Shown piece after piece: positions 7,094 to 13,785 of a DNA stretch of 19,916 nt; the stretch's first letter is position 1, and the number at the start of each line of letters is the position of its first letter. Position numbers and translations under genes: made by a program. The notes below the pieces were generated by a model, which did not search any database, had not been told where the DNA came from, and was given only the letters and a program-made list of their open reading frames with translations. The stretch is from CALAED01 sp937891035 (lineage in GTDB: Bacteria > Actinomycetota > Actinomycetes > Streptosporangiales > Streptosporangiaceae): positions 1 to 19,916 of the forward strand of contig DASQSZ010000021.1 in NCBI GenBank assembly GCA_035642125.1, given 5' to 3'.

Positions 7094-8143
7094 CTAGAAG
7101 ACGCTCACGCCGAATACGCTGAGCGGCTCGGTGACCGGCTGGTAGAAGGTCGTGCCGCCGGTGGTGCAGTTGCCGCTGCCGCCGGAGGTGATGCCGAGCG
7201 CGGCGGTGCCGGCGAACAGGGGGCCGCCGCTGTCGCCGGGCTCGGCGCAGACGGTCGTACGGATCATGCCGGTGACGGTGCCCTGGGGGAAGTTCACCGT
7301 CTGGTTGGTGCCAGTGACACTCCCGCTGCGCACCCGCGTGGTGCTGCCGCTGCGCCGTACGGACTCCCCGACGACGGCGTTGCGCGCGGAGGTGATGTCC
7401 TGGGAGGTGCCGTTGTACAGGTTGACCGTGCCGGGGTGGGCGATGCCTGCGGCGTAGGTCATGATGGCGTAGTCGTTGCCCGGGAAGCTGCTCGAGCGCC
7501 GGGTGCCGATCAACGTGGTGCGGGCGGAGTTGGAGAACCACTGCGAGGCGATGTTGCCGCAGTGTCCGGCGGTCAGGAAGAAGAACTGCCCGGCGCTGTT
7601 GCGCACGTTGAAGCCCAGCGAGCAGCGGGAGCCGCCGCCGAAGATGGCGTCGCCGCCGGCGATCGTGGCGCTGAACGTGCCGGCCACGTGCTCGACGCGG
7701 ACCGCGTCGCCGAGGCGCGTGGCGGCCGCCCGCACCTTGGTGAGCTTCGCGCCCGTTACGGTTTCGTCCACGGACACGACGACCTGGTTCGTCACCGGGT
7801 CGACGCCCCACGCCGTGCCGGGGACCTTCGCCGTCCGGCCTAGCTCGGCGGTCGCCTGCTGCAGCGTGGCGGCGCTGCGGGCGACGATGCGGGGGGTGGC
7901 GCCGGCCGCGCGCACGCTTTGCGCCGCGGCGGCGTCGGTCACGGTGACGACGAGCTTGCCGGTTTGGTCCAGGTAGGTTCCGGCCGTCTTCGTGCCCAAC
8001 TGCTGCGTCAGGGTGGTCGCAAGCGTCGAGGGGCTGGGTGCCGGTGCTGCGGCATGTGCCGCTGAAGTGGCGACGAGGGTACCCGTCACCAGCCCGGCGG
8101 CGGCGACGACGGCCGCTGCTCGTCGAACGGATCGCGTTCTCAC
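7094..8143 (-). CDS. Secreted S1-family serine protease, streptogrisin-like (protease 2)
   Basis: A 349-residue paralogue of the neighbouring protease with the same plan: signal peptide ending near AAHA (about residue 31), a prodomain with LVVTVTDA and VPGTAWGVDPVTN, and a mature domain from about Ile161 (IAGGDAI). The triad is His194, Asp224 and Ser305. Cysteines 174/195 and 299/326 can form the two family disulfides. The GTG at 8143 is preceded by AGGAGG four bases upstream. The C-terminal parts of the two proteases are nearly identical around AEPGDSGGPL and LGITSGGSGNC, also at DNA level, while the surface loop between the His and Asp regions differs (SNSARTTLIGTRRSSSF here). This one lacks the Thr-Pro run. 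It is an exported, self-activating endopeptidase with chymotrypsin-like specificity by family analogy. Confidence 0.93.
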   Translation of the reverse strand: MRTRSVRRAAAVVAAAGLVTGTLVATSAAHAAAPAPSPSTLATTLTQQLGTKTAGTYLDQTGKLVVTVTDAAAAQSVRAAGATPRIVARSAATLQQATAELGRTAKVPGTAWGVDPVTNQVVVSVDETVTGAKLTKVRAAATRLGDAVRVEHVAGTFSATIAGGDAIFGGGSRCSLGFNVRNSAGQFFFLTAGHCGNIASQWFSNSARTTLIGTRRSSSFPGNDYAIMTYAAGIAHPGTVNLYNGTSQDITSARNAVVGESVRRSGSTTRVRSGSVTGTNQTVNFPQGTVTGMIRTTVCAEPGDSGGPLFAGTAALGITSGGSGNCTTGGTTFYQPVTEPLSVFGVSVF

Positions 8144-8213
8144 GGAGCCTCCTGCGGGGGGTCGGACGTCCCAATGACGTCCCGAGGTACGCAAATCGTG
8201 GAGAAATCTTTCA

Positions 8214-8240
8214 GTGCCAACAAGGGCGAATATGTGCCAA
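8214..8240. promoter_or_regulatory. Direct repeat GTGCCAA x2 upstream of protease 2
   Basis: GTGCCAA occurs at 8214-8220 and again at 8234-8240, exactly 20 bp apart, so the copies lie on the same face of the helix. They are about 70-95 bases upstream of the protease start, where an activator or response regulator could bind. Confidence 0.35.
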
Positions 8241-8532
8241 ATTAGCCGGAAAAGTATGGCAACTCGCTCAATGGGAGATCATGGAGTGACTCAGCCCTGT
8301 TCAGCCGCCGTATGAGTCGTGAGTCAACTTCGGGCGAACACAGAGTTGCCGCATTTTCCATGGCTATCCGCTGCCGTTATCGGCCAACTCGGCGGCGACC
8401 TGACTGGCGGATTTCGGAAACCGGCCCCCGCCGACCCGAATGCCGGAGGTTTCGCCGTACTCCCGCGCCGCCCGGCGGCGGATACGAGGCGAGGGCCGCG
8501 TCGCCGCTGGCAGGTACGAGCGTTCTCGGGTT

Positions 8533-8560
8533 TTGAGGTCGCGTGTGCGCCACGTAGGGT
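8533..8560 (+). promoter_or_regulatory. Leaderless-type promoter of the HTH-TOBE gene
   Basis: TTGAGG (8533-8538), a 16-base spacer and TAGGGT (8555-8560) are followed by only six bases before the ATG at 8567. Transcription would start at or next to the A of the start codon, and no ribosome binding site is present, which is the arrangement of leaderless mRNAs common in actinobacteria. Confidence 0.6.
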
Positions 8561-8566
8561 GCGCCT

Positions 8567-8968
8567 ATGGCGATGTTCCGGATCAGCGAGGTCGCCGGAT
8601 TGCTGGGGGTGAGCGCCGACACGGTCCGCCGCTGGGTGGATCAGGGGAGGCTCCAGGCGCGGCGAGACGGGCAGGGGCACCGCATGGTGGCCGGCGCCGA
8701 TCTCGCCGCCTTCGCCCGAGCCCAGGCCGAGTCAAGCGGGTCCGGGTCGTCGGCGCGCAACCGGTTTCGCGGCATCGTCACCGACGTGGTCCGCGATGCC
8801 GTGATGGCGCAGGTCGAGATCGCCGCCGGGCCCTTTCGCGTCGTGTCGCTGATGAGCCGGGAGGCCGCGGACGAGCTCGGGCTGGAGCCAGGCGTCGTCG
8901 CGGACGCGGTGATCAAGTCCACGAACGTCGTCGTCGAGGTCCCCGACGTGCTGCGGAGTCCGCGCTGA
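8567..8968 (+). CDS. HTH-TOBE molybdate-responsive regulator
   Basis: A 133-residue two-domain protein. The N-terminus is a MerR/excisionase-type winged helix-turn-helix (FRISEVAGLLGVSADTVRRW, 4-23, then QGRLQARRDGQGHRM). After a Ser/Gly linker (57-64) comes a single TOBE/Mop domain (about 66-128, NRFRGIVTDVV...VIKSTNVVVEVP), which binds molybdate or tungstate in this fold. It resembles the small actinobacterial regulators next to mod genes, functionally like ModE but of different architecture. It probably senses molybdate and controls this operon. The mRNA appears leaderless. The next gene follows after 17 bases if the GTG at 8986 is its start. Confidence 0.85.
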   Translation: MAMFRISEVAGLLGVSADTVRRWVDQGRLQARRDGQGHRMVAGADLAAFARAQAESSGSGSSARNRFRGIVTDVVRDAVMAQVEIAAGPFRVVSLMSREAADELGLEPGVVADAVIKSTNVVVEVPDVLRSPR

Positions 8969-8985
8969 GCCGGCGCGCCGGGCCG

Positions 8986-9768
8986 GTGTCGGGGCGGGTT
9001 CCCTGGATGCTCATGCTGCCCGCCCTGGTCGGGCTGGGCTTTCTTGTGCTGCCCGTCGTCGGCCTGGTGATGCGCACGCCGTGGTCCACGCTGGGCACCA
9101 GGCTGGGCGAACCCCAGGTCCGCGACGCGCTGCGGCTGTCGCTGGTGACCGCGACGACGGCCACCGCGATCTGCCTGCTCCTCGGCGTGCCGCTGGCCTG
9201 GCTGCTGGCCAGGGTCGACTTCCGCGGGCGGCGTGTCGTGCGGGCCCTGGTGACCGTGCCCCTGGTGCTCCCTCCGGTGGTGGGCGGCGTCGCGCTCTTG
9301 CTCGTGCTCGGCCGCAGGGGCATCGTCGGCCAGTGGCTGGACCGCGCGTTCGGCCTCACGCTGCCGTTCACCACAGCCGGCGTGGTGGTCGCCGAGACGT
9401 TCGTGGCGATGCCGTTCTTGGTGATCAGCGTCGAGGGCGCGCTGCGGGCCGCGGACCAGCGCTTCGAGGAGGCCGCCGCCACCCTCGGCGCCACCCGCTG
9501 GACCTCCTTCCGGCGGGTCACGCTGCCGCTGGTGGCCCCGGGCGTCGCCGCCGGGGCGATCTTGAGCTGGGCTCGGGCGCTGGGGGAGTTCGGCGCGACG
9601 ATCACGTTCGCTGGCAACTTTCCCGGCCGCACCCAGACGATGCCTCTCGGCGTGTATCTGGCGCTTGAGACCGACCCGCAGGCGGCGATCGTGCTCAGCC
9701 TCGTGCTGCTCGCCGTCTCCATCCTCGTCCTGGTGGGCCTGCGCGACCGATGGGTCAGCACGCCATGA
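8986..9768 (+). CDS. modB: Molybdate ABC transporter permease ModB
   Basis: An inner-membrane permease of about 260 residues with five or six hydrophobic segments (near 8-29, 51-76, 87-108, 130-150, 185-206, 234-252). The cytoplasmic coupling loop EEAAATLGATRWTSFRRVTLP (161-181) is the EAA motif of binding-protein-dependent permeases. LGEFGATITFAGNFPGRTQTMPLGVY (199-224) is characteristic of molybdate/sulfate-type permeases (CysT/ModB). It would form the membrane channel with ModC. The start is uncertain: the GTG at 8986 has a weak ribosome binding site. An ATG at 9007 and a CTG overlapping the regulator's stop codon at 8965 are alternatives. The stop overlaps the modC ATG by the ATGA arrangement. 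The adjacent ModA binding protein is missing. Confidence 0.9.
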   Translation: MSGRVPWMLMLPALVGLGFLVLPVVGLVMRTPWSTLGTRLGEPQVRDALRLSLVTATTATAICLLLGVPLAWLLARVDFRGRRVVRALVTVPLVLPPVVGGVALLLVLGRRGIVGQWLDRAFGLTLPFTTAGVVVAETFVAMPFLVISVEGALRAADQRFEEAAATLGATRWTSFRRVTLPLVAPGVAAGAILSWARALGEFGATITFAGNFPGRTQTMPLGVYLALETDPQAAIVLSLVLLAVSILVLVGLRDRWVSTP

Positions 9769-10838
9769 GCGCGGGCGAGCGCGGGCGCGCGCGCGGGCCG
9801 TCCCCCGAACTGCTCGCGCACCTGGTCGTCCGGCGCGGCGGGTTCACCCTCGACCTCGAGATCACCGGTGGCCGGGGAGAGGTGGTGGCGCTGCTCGGAC
9901 CGAACGGCGCCGGCAAGACCACGGCGCTGCGCGCGCTGGCCGGCCTCGTCGCGCTCACCGGCGGCGGCATCGACCTTGGCGGCGAGCCGCTGCACGCGGT
10001 GCCGGCCGAACGCCGGCCCGTCGGCATGGTCTTCCAGGACTACCTGCTCTTCCCGCACCTGTCCGCCCTGGACAACGTCGCGTTCGGGCCGCGCTGCCGG
10101 GGCGCGGGCAAGAGCGAGGCGCGCCGGCTGGCCGGCGAGTGGCTGGCGCGGGTCGGCCTCGCCGAGCACGCCGCCAAGAAGCCGCGCGCGCTGTCCGGCG
10201 GGCAGGCGCAGCGCGTCGCCCTCGCCCGGGCGCTGGCCATCCGGCCGCGGCTGCTGCTGCTTGACGAGCCGCTGGCCGCGCTCGACGCGCACACGCGGCT
10301 GGACATCAGGGCGGGGCTGCGCCGCCACCTCGCCGACTTCGCCGGCGTCACCGTGCTCGTCACGCACGACCCGCTGGACGCCATGGTGCTCGCCGACCGG
10401 CTGATCGTGGTCGAAGGCGGCCGCGTCGTCCAGCAAGGCGGCCCGGCCGAGGTGGCCCGCCACCCCCGTACCGACTATGTGGCCAGGCTCGTGGGCCTCA
10501 ACCTCTACCGAGGCGTCGCCGCCGGGCACGTGGTGACCCTCGAATCGGGGCTGCGGGTCGAGACCGCCGAACAGGGCGGCGGCGAGGTGTTCATCGCGTT
10601 CCCGCCGCGGGCCGTCGCGCTGTTTCGCGCCCGCCCCGACGGCAGCCCGCGCAACCTGTGGGAGGCCAGGGTCGACGGGGTCGAACGGCACGGCGATCAG
10701 GTGCGGGTACACCTGGACGGCCCGATCGCCGTGGCCGCCGACGTCACCCCGGCCGCCGTGGCCGAACTCGCGCTCACCGAGGGTCAGACTGTCTGGGCGG
10801 CCGTCAAGGCGTCGGAGACCCATTGCTACCCCGCCTAA
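9765..10838 (+). CDS. modC: Molybdate ABC transporter ATP-binding protein ModC
   Basis: A 357-residue ABC ATPase that powers molybdate import. Motifs in order: Walker A GPNGAGKT (45-52), Q-loop Gln91 (VFQDYLLFPH), signature LSGGQ (143-147), Walker B LLLLDEP (163-169, Asp167 and Glu168), D-loop AALDA, and switch His201 (VTHD). A C-terminal TOBE/Mop-like region (about 295-352, ARVDGVERHGDQVRVHLDG) is typical of ModC and related importers and can bind oxyanion. The ATG at 9765 overlaps the modB stop; an in-frame ATG at 9750 inside modB is less likely. All ATPase residues are present, so the transporter should be active if a binding protein is supplied from elsewhere. Confidence 0.92.
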   Translation: MSAGERGRARGPSPELLAHLVVRRGGFTLDLEITGGRGEVVALLGPNGAGKTTALRALAGLVALTGGGIDLGGEPLHAVPAERRPVGMVFQDYLLFPHLSALDNVAFGPRCRGAGKSEARRLAGEWLARVGLAEHAAKKPRALSGGQAQRVALARALAIRPRLLLLDEPLAALDAHTRLDIRAGLRRHLADFAGVTVLVTHDPLDAMVLADRLIVVEGGRVVQQGGPAEVARHPRTDYVARLVGLNLYRGVAAGHVVTLESGLRVETAEQGGGEVFIAFPPRAVALFRARPDGSPRNLWEARVDGVERHGDQVRVHLDGPIAVAADVTPAAVAELALTEGQTVWAAVKASETHCYPA

Positions 10839-10884
10839 AGTGAAATCGCCCGGCGCGGATCATCATGGATCTAGGGAGGGGACG

Positions 10885-11739
10885 ATGACCGTACGGCCGC
10901 AGGTGCTGTTCGCCGCCGATGGCGTGCGCATCGACGCGGGCCACTTCGCGGGCGACCGCGAATGGTGCGTGGTGCTCGCGCATGGGTTCACGGGCGCGTG
11001 GCGGCGGCCGGTGATGCGGCGGATCGCCGGGGTGCTGAACCGGAGCGGCGGCGTGCTGGCCATCGATTTTCGCGGGCACGGGCGCTCGCGTGGCCGGTCC
11101 ACCGTCGGCGACCTGGAGGTGCTCGACCTCGAGGCGGCGGTCGTGCACGCGCGCGACCTCGGCTACCGGCGGGTCGCCCTCGTGGGTTTTTCCATGGGAG
11201 GCTCCATCGCCATCCGGCACGCCGGGCTGCTCGGCGGGGTCGACGCGGTCGTGGCGGTCAGCGCGCCGGCCCGGTGGTACTACCGCGGCACGACGCCGAT
11301 GCGCCAGGTGCACTGGGCGATCGAGCAGCGCTCCGGGCGGCTGGCGGCCCGGCTGGTCAAGCGCACGCGGATCGCGGGCGGCGGCTGGGACCCGGTGCCC
11401 GCCGCGCCGCACGAGGTGATCGGGGCGATCGCGCCGACTCCGGTGCTGATCGTGCACGGCGACGCCGATCATTTCTTCCCGCTCGAACACGCCGAGCAGT
11501 TGTACGCGGCGGCGGGCGAGCCACGCGAACTGTGGGTCGAGCGGGGCTTCGGGCACGCCGAGGCGGCGGCCACCCCCGATCTGATCAGGCGGATCGGTGA
11601 CTGGCTCATGCGACACCCGCCCTCCGATCGGCGCGGCTCCGGCTCTGCACGATACGGTGCGATGTCCGATGAATACGGCTCAGTAGGTGCGATGACCGAA
11701 GAGATCGGCAAGCGCACGCAGTGCAGTCAGGAGACGTGA
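10885..11739 (+). CDS. Alpha/beta hydrolase (serine hydrolase) with an unusual C-terminal tail
   Basis: A 284-residue cytoplasmic alpha/beta-fold hydrolase. It has the oxyanion-hole segment LAHGFTGAWRRP (31-42), DFRGHGRS (61-68), the nucleophile elbow GFSMGGS with Ser103, the acid in HGDADHFFP (probably Asp195) and the catalytic histidine in GFGHAEA (His224). The fold should end near Trp240. The remaining 44 residues are low-complexity, use less GC-biased codons and contain the internal repeat GAMSDE/GAMTEE. This part may double as a promoter region for the next gene. The ATG at 10885 follows a strong GGGAGGGG site; an upstream ATG at 10840 is not needed. It is followed with zero spacing by the UDP-sulfoquinovose synthase gene, so an esterase or lipase role in the same pathway is possible but unproven. 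Confidence 0.82.
   Translation: MTVRPQVLFAADGVRIDAGHFAGDREWCVVLAHGFTGAWRRPVMRRIAGVLNRSGGVLAIDFRGHGRSRGRSTVGDLEVLDLEAAVVHARDLGYRRVALVGFSMGGSIAIRHAGLLGGVDAVVAVSAPARWYYRGTTPMRQVHWAIEQRSGRLAARLVKRTRIAGGGWDPVPAAPHEVIGAIAPTPVLIVHGDADHFFPLEHAEQLYAAAGEPRELWVERGFGHAEAAATPDLIRRIGDWLMRHPPSDRRGSGSARYGAMSDEYGSVGAMTEEIGKRTQCSQET
11656..11702 (+). repeat. Direct repeat inside the hydrolase tail, upstream of the UDP-sulfoquinovose synthase gene
   Basis: GGTGCGATGTCCGATGA (11656-11672) and GGTGCGATGACCGAAGA (11686-11702) match at 15 of 17 positions and start 30 bases apart. Each follows a -10-like element (TACGGT at 11653, TAGGTG at 11684). It may be a coding duplication or a promoter/operator for the next gene. 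Confidence 0.4.
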
Positions 11740-12930
11740 ATGCGGATTCTTGTCCTGGGCGGTGACGGGTACCTCGGCTGGCCGACGGCTCTGCACCTGT
11801 CACAGTGCGGCCACGACGTGGCGGTGGTGGACAACTTCGCCCGCCGCCAGTACGACTTCGAACTTGGAGTGGAGAGCCTGGTCCCGATCGAGCCATTGCA
11901 GACCCGGGTGGCGGCGTGGCAGAGCCTGACCGGCAGATCGCTGGGGACGTACGTGGGCGATCTGACCGAAGCGGACTTCACCCACCACATCATCGCGGAC
12001 TTCCGCCCGGACGCCGTGGTGCACTTCGCCGAGCAGCGCGCCGCGCCCTACTCGATGATCGACCGAAAGCATGCCGTCTACACGCAGGTCAACAACGTGG
12101 TCGGCACGTTGAATCTGCTGTATGCGATCGCCGATCTTGGGCGTGACATCCACCTGGTCAAGCTCGGCACGATGGGCGAGTACGGCACCCCGAACATCGA
12201 CATCGAGGAGGGCTGGCTCGACATCGAGTACAAGGGCCGTCGCGACCGGGTGCTCTACCCGAAGCGGCCCGGGTCCTTCTACCACCTGTCCAAGGTGCAC
12301 GACAGTCACAACATCGAGTTCGCCTGCCGGATCTGGGGGCTGCGCGCCACCGACCTCAACCAGGGGGTCGTCTACGGGCAGCAGACCCCAGAGACGACGC
12401 TGGACGACCGGCTCGCGACGCGGTTCGACTATGACGCGGTCTTCGGCACCGTGCTCAACCGGTTCGTGATCCAGGCGGTGCTCGGCCACCCGCTCACGGT
12501 CTACGGCGACGGCGGCCAGACCCGCGGCATCATCGACATCCGTGACACGGTCCGCTGTATCCAGCTGGCGTGCGAGAACCCGGCCGACCGCGGCGAGTTC
12601 CGGGTGTTCAACCAGATGACCGAGTCGATGTCGGTCAAGCAGATCGCCGAGACGGTGGCCGAGTGCTTCCCCGGCGACGTGCGGATCGATCACCTCGCCA
12701 ACCCGCGCGTCGAGCGCGAGGAGCACTACTACAACGTGACGCACACCCGGCTGCTGGATCTGGGCCTGACGCCGCACCTTTTGTCGGACACGCTGATCAC
12801 CTCCCTGTTCGAGGTGGCCAAGCGTTACGCGCACCGGGTCAGGGCCGAGTCCATGCGGCCGACCGTCAACTGGCGCGCCGCCGCCAGCCCCACCAACGAG
12901 GCCGCGCCCGGTACCGAGGGCGGGGCGTGA
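11740..12930 (+). CDS. sqdB: UDP-sulfoquinovose synthase (SQD1/SqdB type)
   Basis: A 396-residue extended short-chain dehydrogenase that converts UDP-glucose and sulfite to UDP-sulfoquinovose. The match to the plant SQD1 family is extensive: GGDGYLGW (7-14) for NAD binding, VVDNFARRQ (29-37), HFAEQRAAPYSMIDR (95-109), LVKLGTMGEYGTPNIDIEEG (139-158), SFYHLSKVHDSHN (179-191), RATDLNQGVVYG (202-213), YDAVFGTVLNRF (231-242), GHPLTVYGDGGQTRG (249-263) and NPRVEREEHYYN (321-332). The catalytic Thr144, Tyr181 and Lys185 correspond to the Thr, Tyr and Lys of the plant enzyme. It starts directly after the hydrolase stop. The C-terminal 18 residues are Ala/Pro/Gly rich. The enzyme assignment is strong; what the sulfosugar is used for here is open because no SqdX-like transferase is next to it. 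Confidence 0.93.
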   Translation: MRILVLGGDGYLGWPTALHLSQCGHDVAVVDNFARRQYDFELGVESLVPIEPLQTRVAAWQSLTGRSLGTYVGDLTEADFTHHIIADFRPDAVVHFAEQRAAPYSMIDRKHAVYTQVNNVVGTLNLLYAIADLGRDIHLVKLGTMGEYGTPNIDIEEGWLDIEYKGRRDRVLYPKRPGSFYHLSKVHDSHNIEFACRIWGLRATDLNQGVVYGQQTPETTLDDRLATRFDYDAVFGTVLNRFVIQAVLGHPLTVYGDGGQTRGIIDIRDTVRCIQLACENPADRGEFRVFNQMTESMSVKQIAETVAECFPGDVRIDHLANPRVEREEHYYNVTHTRLLDLGLTPHLLSDTLITSLFEVAKRYAHRVRAESMRPTVNWRAAASPTNEAAPGTEGGA

Positions 12931-12937
12931 GCCCGCG

Positions 12938-13714
12938 GTGACCGGCGCGCAGGGCGTGCACGGCGAGCACGGCGAAAAGGGCGAGCACGGTGAGCACGGT
13001 GAGCAGGGCGCGTTCGCGCGCGCCACGGGGCGGATCGCGGAGGGCGGCGCGGACAAGCCCCGCTACCGGCGTTATCAGTTCGACCTGATCGCGCCGCACT
13101 GCGGCCGCAGCATGCTTGAGGTCGGCGCGGGGCTCGGCGAGTTCGCCGCCCAGTTCACCGGCCTGGACCGGCTGGTGATCACCGACGTCGACCCCGAGGC
13201 GGTGAACGTGCTCAAGGAACGGTTCGCCGACCGGGCCGAGGTTGAGGTGCGCGGGCTCGACCTCACCGCCGGCGAGTGGCTCGACCGCCCGGTCGAGACG
13301 GCGGTGGCCATCAACGTCCTGGAGCACTTCGAGGACGACGCGGGGCTGCTCGCCCGGCTGGCCAGATCCGTTGTGCCGGGCGGCACCATCGTGGTGTGGG
13401 TGCCGGCCTACCAGAGCCTCTACGGCGAGTTCGACCGCAGCGTCGGGCACGTCCGCCGGTACACCCCGGCGACGCTGCGGGCGGCCGCGCTGCGCGCCGG
13501 GCTCGCCGTCGAGTTGGTCCGGCCGGTCAACCTGCTCGGCGGGCTCGCGTGGTGGGGGGCGGTGCGGATGGGGCGGGCGATGTCGCCGCAAGGCGGAGCC
13601 GTCGGTCTGTACGACCGCGTCCTCGTGCCGGCCACCAGGGCGCTCGATCGGCTGCGCGTTCCCTTCGGCCAGTCCGTCCTGTGCGTCGCCCGTACGTCCG
13701 GAGCGGCCGGATAG
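12938..13714 (+). CDS. Class I SAM-dependent methyltransferase with collagen-like N-terminus
   Basis: A 258-residue protein starting with GTG, seven bases after the UDP-sulfoquinovose synthase stop. Residues 3-26 are eight consecutive Gly-X-Y triplets, mostly GEH, GEK or GEQ. The methyltransferase domain follows: motif I SMLEVGAGLGEF (64-75), the acidic end of strand 2 VITDVDPEAV (85-94), and post-I INVLEHFEDDAGLL (125-138). The segment PGGTIVVWVPAYQSLYGEFDRSVGH and the later RRYTP resemble methyltransferases that sit beside DPM1-like glycosyltransferases. It probably methylates a sugar, lipid-linked sugar or other pathway intermediate; the substrate is inferred only from context. The ribosome binding site is weak, consistent with coupling to the preceding gene. 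No start downstream of the repeat would leave the Rossmann fold intact, so the repeat is likely translated. Confidence 0.82.
   Translation: MTGAQGVHGEHGEKGEHGEHGEQGAFARATGRIAEGGADKPRYRRYQFDLIAPHCGRSMLEVGAGLGEFAAQFTGLDRLVITDVDPEAVNVLKERFADRAEVEVRGLDLTAGEWLDRPVETAVAINVLEHFEDDAGLLARLARSVVPGGTIVVWVPAYQSLYGEFDRSVGHVRRYTPATLRAAALRAGLAVELVRPVNLLGGLAWWGAVRMGRAMSPQGGAVGLYDRVLVPATRALDRLRVPFGQSVLCVARTSGAAG
12944..13015 (+). repeat. Eight Gly-X-Y codon triplets (9-bp tandem repeat)
   Basis: The DNA is built of degenerate 9-base units around GGCGAGCAC. It encodes eight Gly-X-Y triplets rich in Glu, His, Lys and Gln at the start of the methyltransferase. The unit length of nine keeps the reading frame, so copy number could vary without breaking the gene. 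Confidence 0.7.
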
Positions 13715-13740
13715 CCGTACAGAGCACGTCCGGTGACCCC

Positions 13741-13785
13741 GATCATGCGATGGTTCCCGCCGGCGGCGGGAACCATCGCATGATC
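13741..13785. terminator. Perfect 21-bp stem, 3-base loop: bidirectional terminator between convergent genes
   Basis: The arms 13741-13761 and 13765-13785 are perfectly complementary, with GGC as the loop (arm begins GATCATGCGATGG). It lies 26 bases after the plus-strand methyltransferase stop and its right end overlaps the stop codon of the minus-strand glycosyltransferase. Without a U-tract on either side, it can serve both transcripts. Confidence 0.8.

Larger units (their letters stand above)
8144..8566. other. 423-base intergenic region between divergent protease 2 and the molybdate unit
   Basis: I find no convincing gene here. It holds the protease 2 ribosome binding site, a less GC-rich stretch (about 8195-8300) with two GTGCCAA copies 20 bp apart, a TGACTCA (8287-8293) facing tandem TGAGTCG-TGAGTCA (8313-8326), and at its right end the promoter of the HTH-TOBE gene. 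I saw no structure I could identify as a molybdenum-cofactor riboswitch. Confidence 0.5.

Noticed and set aside
8312..8536. 74-residue open frame before the molybdate regulator
   Set aside because: It has no ribosome binding site, is Arg/Pro rich with no recognisable fold, and its end runs into the promoter of the next gene.
8280..8566. Possible molybdenum-cofactor riboswitch before the mod genes
   Set aside because: I could not find a recognisable conserved core, and the regulator mRNA appears to start at its ATG.
8440..8985. Upstream extension of the modB frame to 442 residues
   Set aside because: The extra residues are Arg/Gly-rich, have no permease features and overlap the HTH-TOBE gene in another frame.
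8913..10823. 636-residue open frame antisense to modB and modC
   Set aside because: It lies opposite two well-recognised genes, has low-complexity Arg/Gly/Ala-rich composition and no family motif; it follows from the GC3 bias.
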